Positions 1 to 11,702 of a stretch of DNA of 64,000 bases are shown one piece after another. The position numbers and the translations under genes were made by a program. The notes under the pieces are model-generated. The model saw nothing but the letters and a program-made list of their open reading frames with translations, was not told where the DNA came from and searched no databases. The DNA lies in contig OY740774.1 in assembly GCA_963513935.1 (NCBI GenBank), forward strand, positions 94,108,861-94,172,860. The letters are read 5' to 3'. Positions within the stretch are counted from its first letter, which is position 1. Each line of letters opens with the position of its first letter. Source of the stretch: Aphrophora alni (lineage: Eukaryota; Arthropoda; Insecta; Hemiptera; Aphrophoridae).

Positions 1-1368
1 ATTGTCACCACAGTGCTCTGGTCTTTGTTTAATTTCTAATTTATCAAAATGAATTTAAATGGTTGAAACTTCTTTAACATTACTTACTTGAATTTACTTT
101 AATTAATTATTTTATTTATTTTAAATTAGATTAATTCTCAATATTTTAGTTATTAAAAAGAAGAAAATTTTTTATACTACTCTCATTTTTATATTATAGA
201 CAAAAATCTCAAATTGCTATGCTTCAACCGTCCAAGTTAAATATATAATTAAAAAATTCACAAGTTATTTCATCATATTAAAGTGAGTTTATGTATAAGA
301 AAAGTCTTAACGTGTATACCAGTCACGTTTTATTATTTAGAAGCACAATTCCTAGCAGATACGTCTTGCATTCCAGAAGTATGTTCTTGTAGCGTGGCTG
401 GCTCTCGGTTTTTTGTCCTCAGTTCCGACATGAACATAGTCTGTTCGGATTACCGCTATTCAAAGTTCATTATTAAGCACCTGTCAAATAACTGTTTGTA
501 TTATAGTTTATTGTTTCACTTAGACAACTTAATAACTTAGTTCATGACTCAATCTCACGATTCAAACTGTCCAACGAACTCGACCACATGCAATATTATT
601 GTCTTTGCACATTTTTACAGCGTTCACCTTTTCTATTACTTAATATTTACTATGTCAAGATTATTGATCTCAAAACTGTTTTTATATTTAACGTTTCACT
701 ACATTTTTATTAAAATCTCTTTTACCAGATAACACATCTGTTCACTACAATCTCTCTCCTCTCAACTTTTACTCGACCTTCCATCTCAACACCCCAAACT
801 AGACTGAGGCCACATGCTGGAAATCTCACTTCCTGTTATTTTCGGGGTTCACACTGCTTGCTGCCAGGATTGTCTTTTTTCCTGCTGACTCTGTGATAAA
901 ACTTCTCGCATCTCATCGTATGCACTGTTCAATGCTCTGAGCATAACCACAAGTTCCTTTTTAACTAATTTTTTATTACACACACAAAATTATTTAAATC
1001 CTTATAAGTAAAGTTCTTAAATCATATACATTATTATTTACTTGTGTTTGGAAATCAATATTAATTGAATTTACTTTATTTTAACTTTAAAACATAAGTC
1101 ACATTTTCAACTCATTTACCCCCTCCCAAATTCTTTCTAAACGATTTCCCGCTATGTTTATTATTCAATTTGAATTAACCTTTTTTAGGTGTTACACCAA
1201 GCGCAGATTAGAGGGGTTCTACTGTATTAGATCAACTCCTTTCTTACACACAGTATTGAAATTAATCTGTTTACTTGACTTGAAGTTTTTATGCATGTGT
1301 TTAAATAAAGACTTTGTTATTGAAAATTGTGTTTGTTTCATTTCTTTCTGATCTTGAATAATACTTAC
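1..1368. other. No gene seen; C/T-rich repeat-like sequence
   Basis: The remaining EXOSC8 exons should lie here or further left, but none could be placed. Around 720-960 a C-rich stretch loosely resembles the middle of the LTRs at 11703 and 18927, so a decayed solo LTR is possible. An AATAAA lies near 1303 on the plus strand. The short ORFs here look like chance. Confidence 0.3.
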
Positions 1369-1489
1369 TCATCAAATATGGAGAATGTAGTAGCTATAGG
1401 ACATGAATCAACTTGTAACGGCTTTCGTTTTTCTTCATGCACAACAATAGAGCCAGTATCTTCATTGTACTCAACTTCAGGTAATGTCA
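1369..1489 (-). CDS. EXOSC8: EXOSC8 exon (C-terminal part)
   Basis: The acceptor TTTGTAG lies above 1489 and the donor GTAAGT below 1369. In the phase required by the previous exon it reads [17 protein letters not shown] and ends [11 protein letters not shown], as in RRP43. It is too short to be found by ORF length alone. Confidence 0.88.
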
Positions 1490-4400
1490 CTACAAACAAA
1501 TGAAATTTAAATTACCTGAATTGTTTTGTGTACAATATTCACAATACAAAGGTTTATATATTAATATTACCACTACGTAAAGAGCTTCAATTTATACCCA
1601 TATAATTTAAATGCTGCGTATTGTTTTTATGCACAAATTATACCAATGTACAAGAGAACAATAACAATAATAATAATTAATATAAATAATGAACCATCCA
1701 TCATTATCCAATAACTTTGAAAATTGAAGATACTAATGTGTTCCAATATAGCGAGCCCCAGACCTACTCTAAATTTGGAAGTAATGAACCTTTATAATAA
1801 TTATTTACATTTATACAATGACAAAAAATGAAAAGCATATGAAAGAAAACACTTAAATTTCCACAATAAACAATTATTAACAAGTGGTATTTTTTATTTT
1901 TTTATTTAGTGATGGAAGTTTCAACAAGTGTTGCTCATTTCAAGTGAAGAAAATGGTTAGGATGGGTTAGGTGTATTTTAATTAAAATATATTAGATTAA
2001 CAACACTCATAAAAATCCAATCAACTTTTTTGTTTTCTTATTTCGTTAACAAGATTTATTTTTTTTAAAAACAATGTTTCAAAACCCTCAATGGTCATCT
2101 TCAAATTTTGTGAAGATAACTTTGTAAGTAGAAATATAATCATATTGAAATAAACTGTTGTTGAACTTAGTTTGTTTCTTTCATTTATTTAAAGAAATTA
2201 TTAATATCTGATATTGTCCTTTCTGTATTAAAATCAATGTTACATGAATGGCCGGGTTATTATTCTTGATCTTGATAACTACTATAGTAAATATGATGGC
2301 GCAATATCTGATTGAAACTTGAAAGCATAATTTTCTAGCAGAAGGATGTGAAAGCATGATCAAGTTAAAGGATGTAGGTGCATAGCATTTCAAATGATGA
2401 ATATATCAACTACCATCTGAATGTGAACACATCAGAACACCTATTTGAGTTATTTTCTCCACTACCCCTGCCAAACTTTAAAAAGAAATGTTCATTGTGA
2501 ATTTTTATATATTTATATAACCACTTCCAATAATTTTGGTTTGAATCTTTAAGATCTTAGCTGAGTTATAACTAATCTAAACACATGCCATGTTATTCAC
2601 CCGAGAATTTTTATTATTCTTAAAATTTGTTATAATTAGAAATTTTTTTCTCAAATGAAAATGGTTAAAAACTCAGACAACTTTATTAACTTACAAGAAC
2701 TTTTCTCCTTTTAAGAAAAGAAAATAATACCCTGAAATGTACGAAAGCCATTTATAAGTAATTACTAGTCTCTATTTCATACTTTATCTACTAAAATATT
2801 AATCCAAAATCGTAGACAACCAAAATATGATTATTACTAATAAAAATAAGCTCTCTCTACCAAATTATTAATATTTTTTGTTTAGCCTCCTGGATAGTTT
2901 AATAATAATAATAATTGTATTATTTCAACCAAAACAACCGTCACTATCTTTTTTCACTTCTTCATTATCCTTCTAACGTGTTTAGACACTATCTTATTCC
3001 ATCTTTTTTAGATGTCGTTAAAAATTCAAAATAATATATACTTTATATTCACACAGACACAAATCAAACATTTACTAAAATTTATAAGTACAAAACACTG
3101 TTTATGTTCCATGGTCTTCTGTCTAACTGTTATATCATTTGACTGGTTTATTTCGTTCAGAAGAAAATTCATGGGGGGGGGGTATTTGTTCTTTTAATCT
3201 TCTATTGACATTATTATATTATATATTTCATTTGAATTTAAATTAACACAATTTAAAACACCCAATTTCAATAAAAGACTTATATTCACAATTCACTATT
3301 AGTTACAAAATATCACTGAAAATTGAAAAAAATATGTTTGCCTAGAATAAAGTAAACACACCTGAGAAATAGTAATCCAAAAAATAGTAATAATATGTAT
3401 TTGGGAATATTATGGAAAGATGTAATGTAACAGGTGTCAAATAGGAACTCAAAATATAATGAGATAATAATAAAAGTTTGACTAGAACATTTAAATAAAC
3501 ATGTGACATATTCATGAAGTGAGAATGTTTGGAAACAGCAGTCATTGTGATTTGGCAGATGGTTCAATAAAGACGAAATTGGAGAAATGTAACAGAAGTG
3601 CAGAACAGAAATGGAACTGTGTATAAAAAGTGCATTGTGGGTACAAATATAATAAGACGTAACCAGGTGTGTAGAGGCACTAAAAAACTGAAGGGACGTC
3701 AAAAATATGAAAGATCCTGGATTTCAAAGCAATGAACGGCAATGTGGAATGACGCAAAAAATTTGTATTCATCAAAAAGTTGAAAAAATATGGTTTTAAT
3801 AGTATAAAATGAAGTGGACACATAAAATTTAACAAAGAAGATTTAATGACTAATTTACATCAGGATTTAGAAGCAGAAACTGTAAGAAATGAAGAATATG
3901 TTAAAACCAAGGTAACAATTTTAATTTATATAACTAAAGTCCAGTAAACATAAATTTTATAAAAATAAAGAACTCAGTAAATAGAAAAGAATACTAAGAC
4001 AGTTTTGGCTGATTATTATAAGGTTTTAACCTAAATTAATGGAAATTTAAATATACAATTTGGACAGATACTTTTAATAATAAGAATTTAGGTTATTAAT
4101 TTTAAGGATTTTATGGATTATTTATTAAAGAAAAATTACCAGCGTACCAGTAAATAGAAGATAAGAGTCATAAAAAATATATTTGCAAAGAAAGATAACA
4201 AAATTGTAATTTCAGATAATAAAAAATAATGTGGTTAAAGTGAATCTTTTTGTGTATCGATTTATTTAGCAAGTTCGATTTATCATTTTCAACTTCGGAA
4301 ATTGAGGATTATTCAAAGTAAAATTAAATTAATATATTGGCACTTCAACATGTGGCAATTAAAAGTACTATATAACATATAAATTCCATTTTAAAATTAT

Positions 4401-7400
4401 AATTCAATAATGTACTACAGAAAACTTAAACTAAAATATTTAATTATATACAAATTTTGAGAAGATTATAAAAAGTTCTGACCTGTTCTTAAAGCAGCTG
4501 ACATAACGGCAACACAAGCATCTATAATCCCACCATCATGATCCAAACAAATTAAATCACAATAAATGACCCAAGCTAACTTATCCTTTGCTATACATAA
4601 TTGTTTCGTATCAATTAATAGAGATTGTGAAATTAAATGATCCATAAATCCTGTATAAATTTGTGCTTCTTCACTTGGAGGCCCAGGACGAAATTTTGAT
4701 GAGCAAAGTGGTGGTAGATCTATGTTTGGAACTATAAACCCTCTGTCAGGTTGTTCTGCCTTTGGTGTAGCCATTTCCTGAAAAATCTTGTATTTGTTAT
4801 TTTATCAAATTTAATAAAATAAATCATTGACCTATGCTTCTAAGAATCTATAAAGACAAATAAACATTTTATGATATATCCTGTTGTAACTAACAATATA
4901 AGTTAAGAAATATGTTGTTCTAGCGCAACAACACTGCAACTTTTATTTTAGATTTTTTCCTCAAGTCAATAAATTAAATATGAAACAAAATATTTCCAAA
5001 TCAATTAATTTTATTTTGTGGAATTTGTTAGTCCAACCAAAAATATAAGTCCTTGCATTTTTATCAATATAAAAATGTTATCAAAAATTGTGATTGATTA
5101 CATATCTGAGACCAAATATATATTAAAAAGTATGAGGATTTCCATAAGTTTCGTCTCTACAACCCAAACTGTTGGACTGATTTCTTCTTAAGAGGTGTAG
5201 TTGTGTACTACAAAGTTCAATTTTAATTTTTTAATTCTGAACAAATTGCAAACTCAAATAACTTAACTTAACCTAACCTAACCTTGATCAATAATTATGT
5301 AAAAGAATAATCTTATGAATCTACCTTATGAATACAATTTATGGTTTAGAATTTAAAATAAAATTTTTTTTTGTACATAAGAGCTGTCCGTGGAGTGCAA
5401 GAATATAGAAATATGCCTAAAAAACAAAAATTTAATATTCACAAACGAGTCATTCCTACACCAACGATGAAATATAATAACATTGAAATATGCCTATAAA
5501 ATGAAAATATAATACACAAACGATCATTCCTACACCAACGATGAAATAAAATAATAGACATAGGCTGTGTGACACCACTTGTGAAGGATACAAGGCCGCA
5601 ATGACGTTACTGGAATTTTCTCGCTGAACCGCTCTCGAACATTCAAGTAGCCATGCATGTACACATAACAAGTTTGTGTCAAGCGAGACGGGCAGAGTTA
5701 ATAGTGTGGAAAAGAGATTCATTGACAAAACAATGTTAATTGTTAATTGTTACGTGTAAGTCAGGTGTTTATTTGTTTATAATTGTAGTAATTTTATTCT
5801 GGTGTGTGGTATGCAACAAATCAATTTAAGGTTTTTAAAGCAAAATATGTCTTCGTAGAAAAGAAAAATAACGGATAAACATGAATTTATAATGACCGTT
5901 GGGAATCAGACTATTTAATCACAAACAACAACGATAAACTTCAATGCATTGTTTGTATACAGGTAATATCAGTTCCTAAAGAATATAATATGAAACGACA
6001 TTATAAGAGAAAATGTTTCAGCAGTATACCAGGTGAGTCTAGAATGCTATCATTATGGAATATAAGAAAAAACTAAAACAACAAACACATTTTTCAAAAA
6101 GTCTGACACTGATAACAAATGGAGTATTTGCCACTTCTTACGAAGTAGCGTTGGAAATTGTCAAAGCGAAAAAACCTTTTTTTAGTGATGGAGTGCTTAT
6201 TAAGAATTGTGCAATCAAAATGGCAAAACAATTAATGAAACAAAAATTGCTGAAAAAGTCGAAACAGTCTCTGTGTCGCATTTAACGATTGTAATATACA
6301 TTAATCAATATATACCCAAAAAAATGTTTGACACACTTGAAAAATGTCAATATTTTTCACTGCGCCTAGACGAAAGCACTGACCTATCCGACATCAGTCA
6401 ACTTATAATTTTTGTTCGAACTACTCAAGAGGACTTCAGTGTAGCAGAGAAGATGCTTGATCTTATTCCTCTCCATGGTACAACCAAGGGTACGGATATT
6501 TTTGAAGCTATAAATAAGGTGATATCAAACTATGGGGGAATCGATAAATGTTCCTGTATTTCGTCACTGATGGAGCCAGAGTTATGATAGGAATTGAAAT
6601 TGGATTTGCAGGACTCTTAAAACAAAACAATATCAACTGTCCTGCGATACATTGCATTGTTCACCAATAGGGCCTACTATGTGGAAAATCCATAAGTCAA
6701 ATGAATGTATTGAAAGTGGTTGTTAAAATAAATAATATTATAAGAGGGGACAATAATTGTGCTTTGACTAACTGGAAGTTTTGTGATTTTTTGGCTAAAG
6801 TAGATGCTACATAAGGGGACTTGTTACTTCACAACGATATTCGTTGGTAAAGCGCTGGAAAATGTTTGCAACGTTTCTTCGCTCTACGCAAGGAGATTCT
6901 CCTTTTTCTTAAAAATTAAGTGAAGTCCGACACTATGGAACTGAAAAAACAAATTCTAAGTGCGAAATTTCTATCAGACCTTACATTTTTAACAGACCTG
7001 ACATCCCACCTTAACAAATTGAATTTGAAGCTACAAGGAAAGCATCAGATTATTGCCAATTTATATGACCACATAAAAGGATTTAAAAATAAAATTAAGC
7101 TTTTCAAGACTTCAGTAGAAAAAATGATGATTTTGAGGAAGTTTCATATTTAACTCGTAGAGCAGTCAAAATTGAGAATTGTGCAAATTGCAGTCAGAAC
7201 CTTTTTACCAGGGAAGAACTGAAATAGGAATTTTTATATAAATTTTAAAAATAACTAATTAAACAAACACTTTTTTTGTACATATTACATATCACTGATA
7301 AAGTAGCATAAGAACTATTTTATGATGTGGCCCTAACAACCGTAATTTAATTTATACTGACTCTTGGGCCACTAAAAAATGGACAGCCCTGTTGTACATT

Positions 7401-9873
7401 AATCATTACTATAAGATAACATGGTTTGTTCCTAGCATTTATTTTATGATGATTTTGTATATGTTAAAGGTAGACAAAATATTTTAAAACAAAATATTTG
7501 TATGTGTTTTCACCATTAATTTGTATTCTATAACTTAATGTAGAACTTGTGAAACGTATTGAATAGATTTGGAGTACCTGAAGAGATTGTAAAATGTGCC
7601 CAAAATTTATGAGGAGTACCACTTAAAAGTAGTAAAATAATTGGAGGTCATGAAAAGTTTTCAAAGAACTCAAAGTCAGGGTGTGTGAGAAAAGGTTTTT
7701 CTTATCGCCAATCTTGTTTCTTGTGGTAATAGATAACTTAATGTATAAAACAACAGAAGGTGCTACTAAAACTATTAACTTGGGGTTTGCTTGAAAAGTT
7801 GGAAGATCTAGATTAAGGAGATATTAGGTGTTTTAACCCTTCGCACGCTGAAATAACTTAAAATTTTTTTTTCCCCAAAGTTAATTTTTGTTTTCGTTTT
7901 GTATGTGAAAGGTTAATTTTAAAAAAAATGTCATCATTGGTTTTCGGCTACATTTAACATTTTTTTTATTACACACAACAAAATAGTAAAAAATTGCAAA
8001 AAAAATTAGTTTTTAATTAATCTTTGTAAATTGGAACAGTTATATTGTGAAATAATATATAAAAAATACAAGGTAATGTTAAAAAAACAAAAAAACAATA
8101 CTTCTTCAAAACAATGCTCAAATGCAAACACGGAGGTCGTCGCCTATCAGACTAATGAGACTGCGAGTATAGCCGTTATCCGCTCTGTAGAAGCTATAGA
8201 ATGCCTGCACCGCCGGGCAATTCCAGACTAAATAGCGCCCCCCTCCACTGCCTCGAGGCGTAGAACTTTCAACAAAACGTTTTTCTATTCCTGAATAGAC
8301 AGCGGACATGCCTCTGCATTCTACCGGAACTTTGGTGAACTAATTAACTAGCCATAGGCTAAAATATATTTTTGCGACTTTAATTGTCATTCGTGTTTGG
8401 GTCAAAGTCTACCATTGCGGCTATACTCGTTTGCCGTGTGGGAAGGGTTAAAAATCAAAGACAGATAAATAAATCTCTTTATTATTTTAGAGCAAAATGG
8501 ACAGATAGATGTCCTTGATATTTTAGTATGAAGTGAGGACCATTAGGTTCTCTCTTCAACTCAACCTCATAAACAATACATACATAAATAAAAAACAATC
8601 CAAACAAAATTAATAAACAAAAATTGAATCCATTATTACTTAATATAAAATGGTCATAAACAAAGCAGTTAAAAAATAATTTTTTTTTTTTTTTAAATAA
8701 AACTTCAAATAAATAAAATGTTTCATAATATTTAATTAAGAAAATCAACATCATCATAATTTAAATAAATAAAATTTTCTTTAAAATTCACAACTAATTT
8801 ACAAAACAGCAAGTTACACTTTGTTATATTCACACATTCATTACACTCATACAATGAAAAATCATTTTACTACTTCCGAGCAACATCAGTCTATGTCTGG
8901 TAGATCCAAATATATAATAAGAAGGAAATATTTTTGCAAATTGAGCATGGATTTGATAAATTTTAGCAGAGAGTTCCACCAGTGAGACACAAATATAGTC
9001 AACGACTTAAAGATGCAAAGACAAATAATAAACATTGTTGACTCTTTCTTGTACTATTTGAACTAACATTAGCGGCGAATACATAAAAGGTTAATAAGTT
9101 GGAGGAGAGGTAGGCAGGAATGGCATAAGAAAACTAATCATGAAGCTAGGAAAAGTCAGGAAGGAATCAAAATTTTAGTTAAGACAGGTGATGTCATTTT
9201 GTTGAAGAGGCGATGCTCTGGATGCAAATGGACTTGGTCAAGTAAATCACCACTACTATCATCTGTAATTTTAGAAATTATAAATGGAATTAACGAATTA
9301 TTCTTAGTAGAGAATGTTATTTCATAATATTTTTAAATGGTTGGAAAATTTCCTGAGAAATATAGAAAAAAAATAACAAGAAATTGAACAACTGTACTAA
9401 ATTTTTTATTTGTTAAATTTATTAAAAAATCATAAATTGACTTGAAAATGTAAAACAATGAAACAAACACATCAGCTTTTGTTCTTAAAAAGAATTTGTT
9501 TGATGCTTAACAACCGTTGAATTTTTCACAACATAGATTTTCCCATCAAATTATTGAGGTGATACATATTATACATTTGTATATAAATATATAAAATAAT
9601 GGACATATCCTGAAGGCATGGAAAGATAAGAAATATGGATTATCAAAAGATTGTGATTAGATAGAATTCAATTTTTTCATTACAAATTCTGTTAAATAGC
9701 TTATTCTAAAAATACTCTTATACTGTAATACTTACAGCTTTTATTCCACAAACGACTGTAGTATTACCAATTTTAATTATTGCTGATCCTTCTGCCGTGC
9801 TAATAGTTCCCACATTTATAGAAACTGAGCGGAATTTTAACAGACTTCTTCCATCTGGCCTAATATTATGAGC
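1369..9873 (-). CDS. EXOSC8: Exosome complex component RRP43 (EXOSC8), partial gene, three exons
   Basis: RRP43 is a catalytically inactive RNase PH-like subunit of the eukaryotic RNA exosome ring, acting in nuclear and cytoplasmic 3'-5' RNA processing. Three minus-strand exons join in phase: 9873-9736, 4777-4483 and 1489-1369, giving about 184 residues. Family hallmarks, in order, are RPDGR near the start, [46 protein letters not shown] and [11 protein letters not shown]. These match the usual RRP43 order and spacing. The short N-terminal exon before AHNIRPDGR was not found. The last visible exon ends on an incomplete codon (GA), so the C-terminal third lies in or beyond the first 1.4 kb. 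The 4.96-kb intron between the first two exons is filled with transposons. Family identity is firm; completeness is not. Confidence 0.9.
1975..2180 (-). mobile_element. Penelope-like element terminal relic
   Basis: On the minus strand at 2104-2071 the sequence runs TTGAAGATGACC, a short spacer, then GGGTTTTGAAACATTG. Penelope pseudo-LTRs often carry a hammerhead motif of the form CTGANGA, stem, GAAAC. Here the first base of the core is changed and stem II is weak. No coding sequence accompanies it. Confidence 0.35.
2200..4460. other. EXOSC8 intron, no feature recognised
   Basis: This is AT-rich intronic sequence. A G9-10 homopolymer sits near 3172. A 129-codon minus-strand frame at 3313-3702 is Phe/Leu/Ser-rich, has no domain, and is probably a chance frame. 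Confidence 0.5.
4483..4777 (-). CDS. EXOSC8: EXOSC8 exon (central RNase PH domain)
   Basis: The acceptor TTTTTCAG lies above 4777 and the donor GTCAG below 4483. The exon is 98 codons plus one base; that G joins the TG of the next exon to make Val. It encodes [14 protein letters not shown] through [13 protein letters not shown]. The internal ATG at 4774 is not the protein start, because the exon continues the frame of the exon upstream. Confidence 0.92.
5379..7391 (+). mobile_element. hAT transposon with 8-bp target duplication
   Basis: The 8-bp direct repeat TTGTACAT lies at 5371-5378 and 7392-7399. Between the repeats, the left end starts AAGAGCTGTCC and the right end finishes GGACAGCCCTG, which are imperfect inverted ends. 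The 8-bp duplication and the transposase remains inside agree with the hAT superfamily. Two ~75-bp tandem units sit at about 5409-5555 near the left end. Confidence 0.85.
5860..7250 (+). pseudogene. Decayed hAT transposase (ZBED/GTF2IRD2-like group)
   Basis: This is the broken transposase of the surrounding hAT element. A BED-finger-like start (CIVCLQ, then KRHYKRKC) is followed by [20 protein letters not shown] at about 6090. The frame then shifts to [20 protein letters not shown] at 6355 and [15 protein letters not shown] at 6460. A later frame at 6920-7153 carries [20 protein letters not shown]. The order matches ZBED/GTF2IRD2-type transposases found across animals. Stops and frameshifts near 6290, 6585, 6670 and 6810 make it non-functional. 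It lies inside an EXOSC8 intron in the opposite orientation. Confidence 0.82.
7560..7820 (+). pseudogene. LINE reverse transcriptase fragment
   Basis: Across frameshifts the plus strand reads [14 protein letters not shown], then [20 protein letters not shown] and [11 protein letters not shown]. This resembles the RT palm segment GVRQGCxLSPxLFNxxID of non-LTR retrotransposons. It is short and decayed, and the catalytic FADD box is not present. Confidence 0.55.
7837..8447. mobile_element. piggyBac-type MITE with TTAA duplication
   Basis: TTAA lies at 7833-7836 and 8448-8451. The ends are CCCTTCGCACGC on the left and GTGTGGGAAGGG on the right, which are imperfect inverted termini starting CCCTT. 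A subterminal motif GCGAGTATAGCCG near 8162 recurs inverted as GCGGCTATACTCG near 8416. There is no transposase, so it is non-autonomous. The interior at 8130-8330 is markedly GC-richer than its surroundings. Confidence 0.8.
8465..8930 (-). repeat. LINE/SINE 3'-tail repeat, copy 1
   Basis: It shares blocks with 45383-45740: GTGAGGACCATTAGG..TC, TTATTACTTAATATRAAATRGTCATAAA, a poly-A/T tract, and a CATTCACTAC/ACAATGAAA..CATTT stretch. This looks like the noncoding 3' part of a retroelement family. No coding part is visible. Confidence 0.5.
8931..9735. other. EXOSC8 intron, nothing recognised
   Basis: AT-rich sequence without long ORFs or clear repeats. Confidence 0.5.
9736..9873 (-). CDS. EXOSC8: EXOSC8 exon (RNase PH domain start)
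   Basis: This exon has 46 codons and is in phase 0 at both ends. The acceptor is TTTAG just above 9873 and the donor is GTAAG below 9736. It encodes [18 protein letters not shown] through [11 protein letters not shown], the N-terminal RNase PH fold. Confidence 0.9.
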
Positions 9874-10119
9874 CTAAACCAAATACAATCAAATTATATT
9901 TAAAGAAAATAATTACAATTATAATTTATGACTTAAATCTAGTAGCTTGTATAAATAGTAATTTTATACCATGCTTAATAGACGACACTGCAAATCTTCT
10001 TTACACAATATATATTATGTTTCTCCCCTTTTTTTCTTTATTTTGAGTAGCAAAGATATAGATAGTAATTCTTTACTATGACTCAAAATACAGGTTTATT
10101 ATGAAAAATCGAAATTCCT

Positions 10120-10330
10120 CCCATATCTTGAGCTCCTTATAAACCCGAGGACTTCTGGGATCAGCGGCCCTACAGACTTCAGGCTCTATAAAGGCTCTTC
10201 CAAGTGTACTGAATGCACAGAAGATGTTTTTAGATGCTATGTCACTGGTCAGTTTCTATTACACAGACTTATTAACTGACAGAAGTCCTGCCTGTTCAGT
10301 AAGAAGCACTTTATTTCTTAAACTAGAGCA
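10120..10330 (-). pseudogene. LINE C-terminal fragment
   Basis: The minus strand reads FCAFSTLGRAFIEPEV, then CRAADPRSPRVYKELKIWEE. This resembles the tail after the RNase H or zinc-knuckle part of jockey/R1-type ORF2 proteins. Upstream the frame is closed by stops. Assignment rests on one short stretch. Confidence 0.4.
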
Positions 10331-10733
10331 CGTCCAAATTTAAACCTAATGCAGAATCCCTTTCTATGATTTTCTCTACTAATGCATACGCAAAGGATTA
10401 TAATAATGATGTATGGCTGTGGCGGTAGAAATCTTGATTGGTGGAAGGGGGAAGGGCTGCATTGCTGCAATAGAGCTTTTTTTACCCCTAAAATACAAAG
10501 ATTTTCTTTTTAATTAAAAGTCAATGAAAATGGCTATTTTATTACATCATATGGTTACACGATAAAACCATTTGTTTTTAAAATAATTGAATTAACCTAA
10601 TTTTGTTTTCGTTACATTACTTTAAAAACTAAGAAATTACTTAGACTACATTTATTAGTTACCCACATTGTTACAGAAAAATCTGTATTTTCTTTTTTTT
10701 TCAACATGTTAGCCCATGGATTGGATAATTTTA

Positions 10734-10865
10734 TCAATTATAAAACTAGGTACAATACCTGCTTTTTGTCTTATTCCAATCCAGAAACCACTTGGTGATT
10801 ACCACGAGTGATTTCTGGATTGGAATAAGACAAAAAGCAGGTTTTGAACTTAGTTTTATAATTGA
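10734..10865. repeat. Near-perfect inverted repeat (~60-bp arms)
   Basis: The left arm from 10734 (TCAATTATAAAACTA) and the right arm ending at 10865 (TAGTTTTATAATTGA) pair along ~60 bases. They share TTGTCTTATTCCAATCCAGAAA and its complement, with only a few bases between the arms. Transcribed, it would form one long hairpin. It lies upstream of the first EXOSC8 exon found. Confidence 0.85.
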
Positions 10866-11399
10866 CTGTAATTTCTATGAATTTTGAAAAATGTAACAGT
10901 ACCTCTGTTACACTGAAAAAATCTGTAATTTTGTTATCACAGGTAAAATTTAAGTGAAATTTTGAAATAAAAAAAGTATACAAATTTCTCACATTTGAAT
11001 TTTTCCTACATGTTGAGCCTTGTCTAATTTCCAAATTTGGTGTAGGATATCCTAAATTTTAATTTTTACTTGTCTTTGGTTGTTTAAAACTAATACTTTG
11101 GAACTTAGCAACAGTATTTATTTCCATAATGTTTATATTTTTAAAGTAATAATAGGGAGACCGGACACCATTGGACAAAAAACAGTTTCAAACTGGCAAT
11201 TTTTTAAATAATATTTGTATTATATACTAACCTTCAAACAATCACTTATGTTCAGATACGTCTGACTGCAATTTCGACATCACACTGTCATTGTCGAAGA
11301 CAAGAAGTTTTTTTTTTACATTACAAAATTAAATTACATTACACTTAAACAAATCCACATAACATTTCATGTACAAAACTTTAATGTTTCATTTCCATT

Positions 11400-11702
11400 T
11401 CAAAAGTCAATAATTCAAAATATTTCGCTGTCAAGAAACACTGTTGCTTCAAGAATAAATGATTTATCTCAAAATTTGGTTCTTCAACTGAAGGAGAAAA
11501 TTAAGGAATTTACAAACTTTTCACTGGCTGTTGACGAGAGCACCGATACTGTTGATACAGCTCAACTTGCTGTTTTTATACAAGGTATTAACAGTAACTT
11601 TGAAATAACTGAAGAACTATTAAAGTGCATTCCATTGACAGGTACTACAGCAGCAAATGATATTTATTCTGCAATTGAGCATTTGATAGCAGAATATGAA
11701 CT
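11400..11702 (+). pseudogene. hAT transposase, 5' fragment (split by LTR element)
   Basis: The open frame reads ISLSRNTVASRINDLSQNLV, then FSLAVDESTDTVDTAQLAVF and CIPLTGTTAANDIYSAIEHL, ending in EYEL. It is the same family as the hAT at 5379 and less decayed here. The frame breaks at 11703, where the LTR element begins, and resumes at 20257 as DWNILSSTTDGAPAMAG. The left end of the hAT element was not found, so it seems 5' truncated. Confidence 0.85.

Noticed and set aside
3313..3702. 129-codon minus frame in an EXOSC8 intron
   Set aside because: Composition is that of random AT-rich sequence; no domain, repeat or splice signal supports it.
11231..11300. Minus-strand reading with CRNCSQTYLNISDCLK before a GTTAGT donor, suggesting a zinc-finger exon or the EXOSC8 first exon
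   Set aside because: A TGA follows three codons after the ATG and the sequence does not resemble the RRP43 N-terminus.
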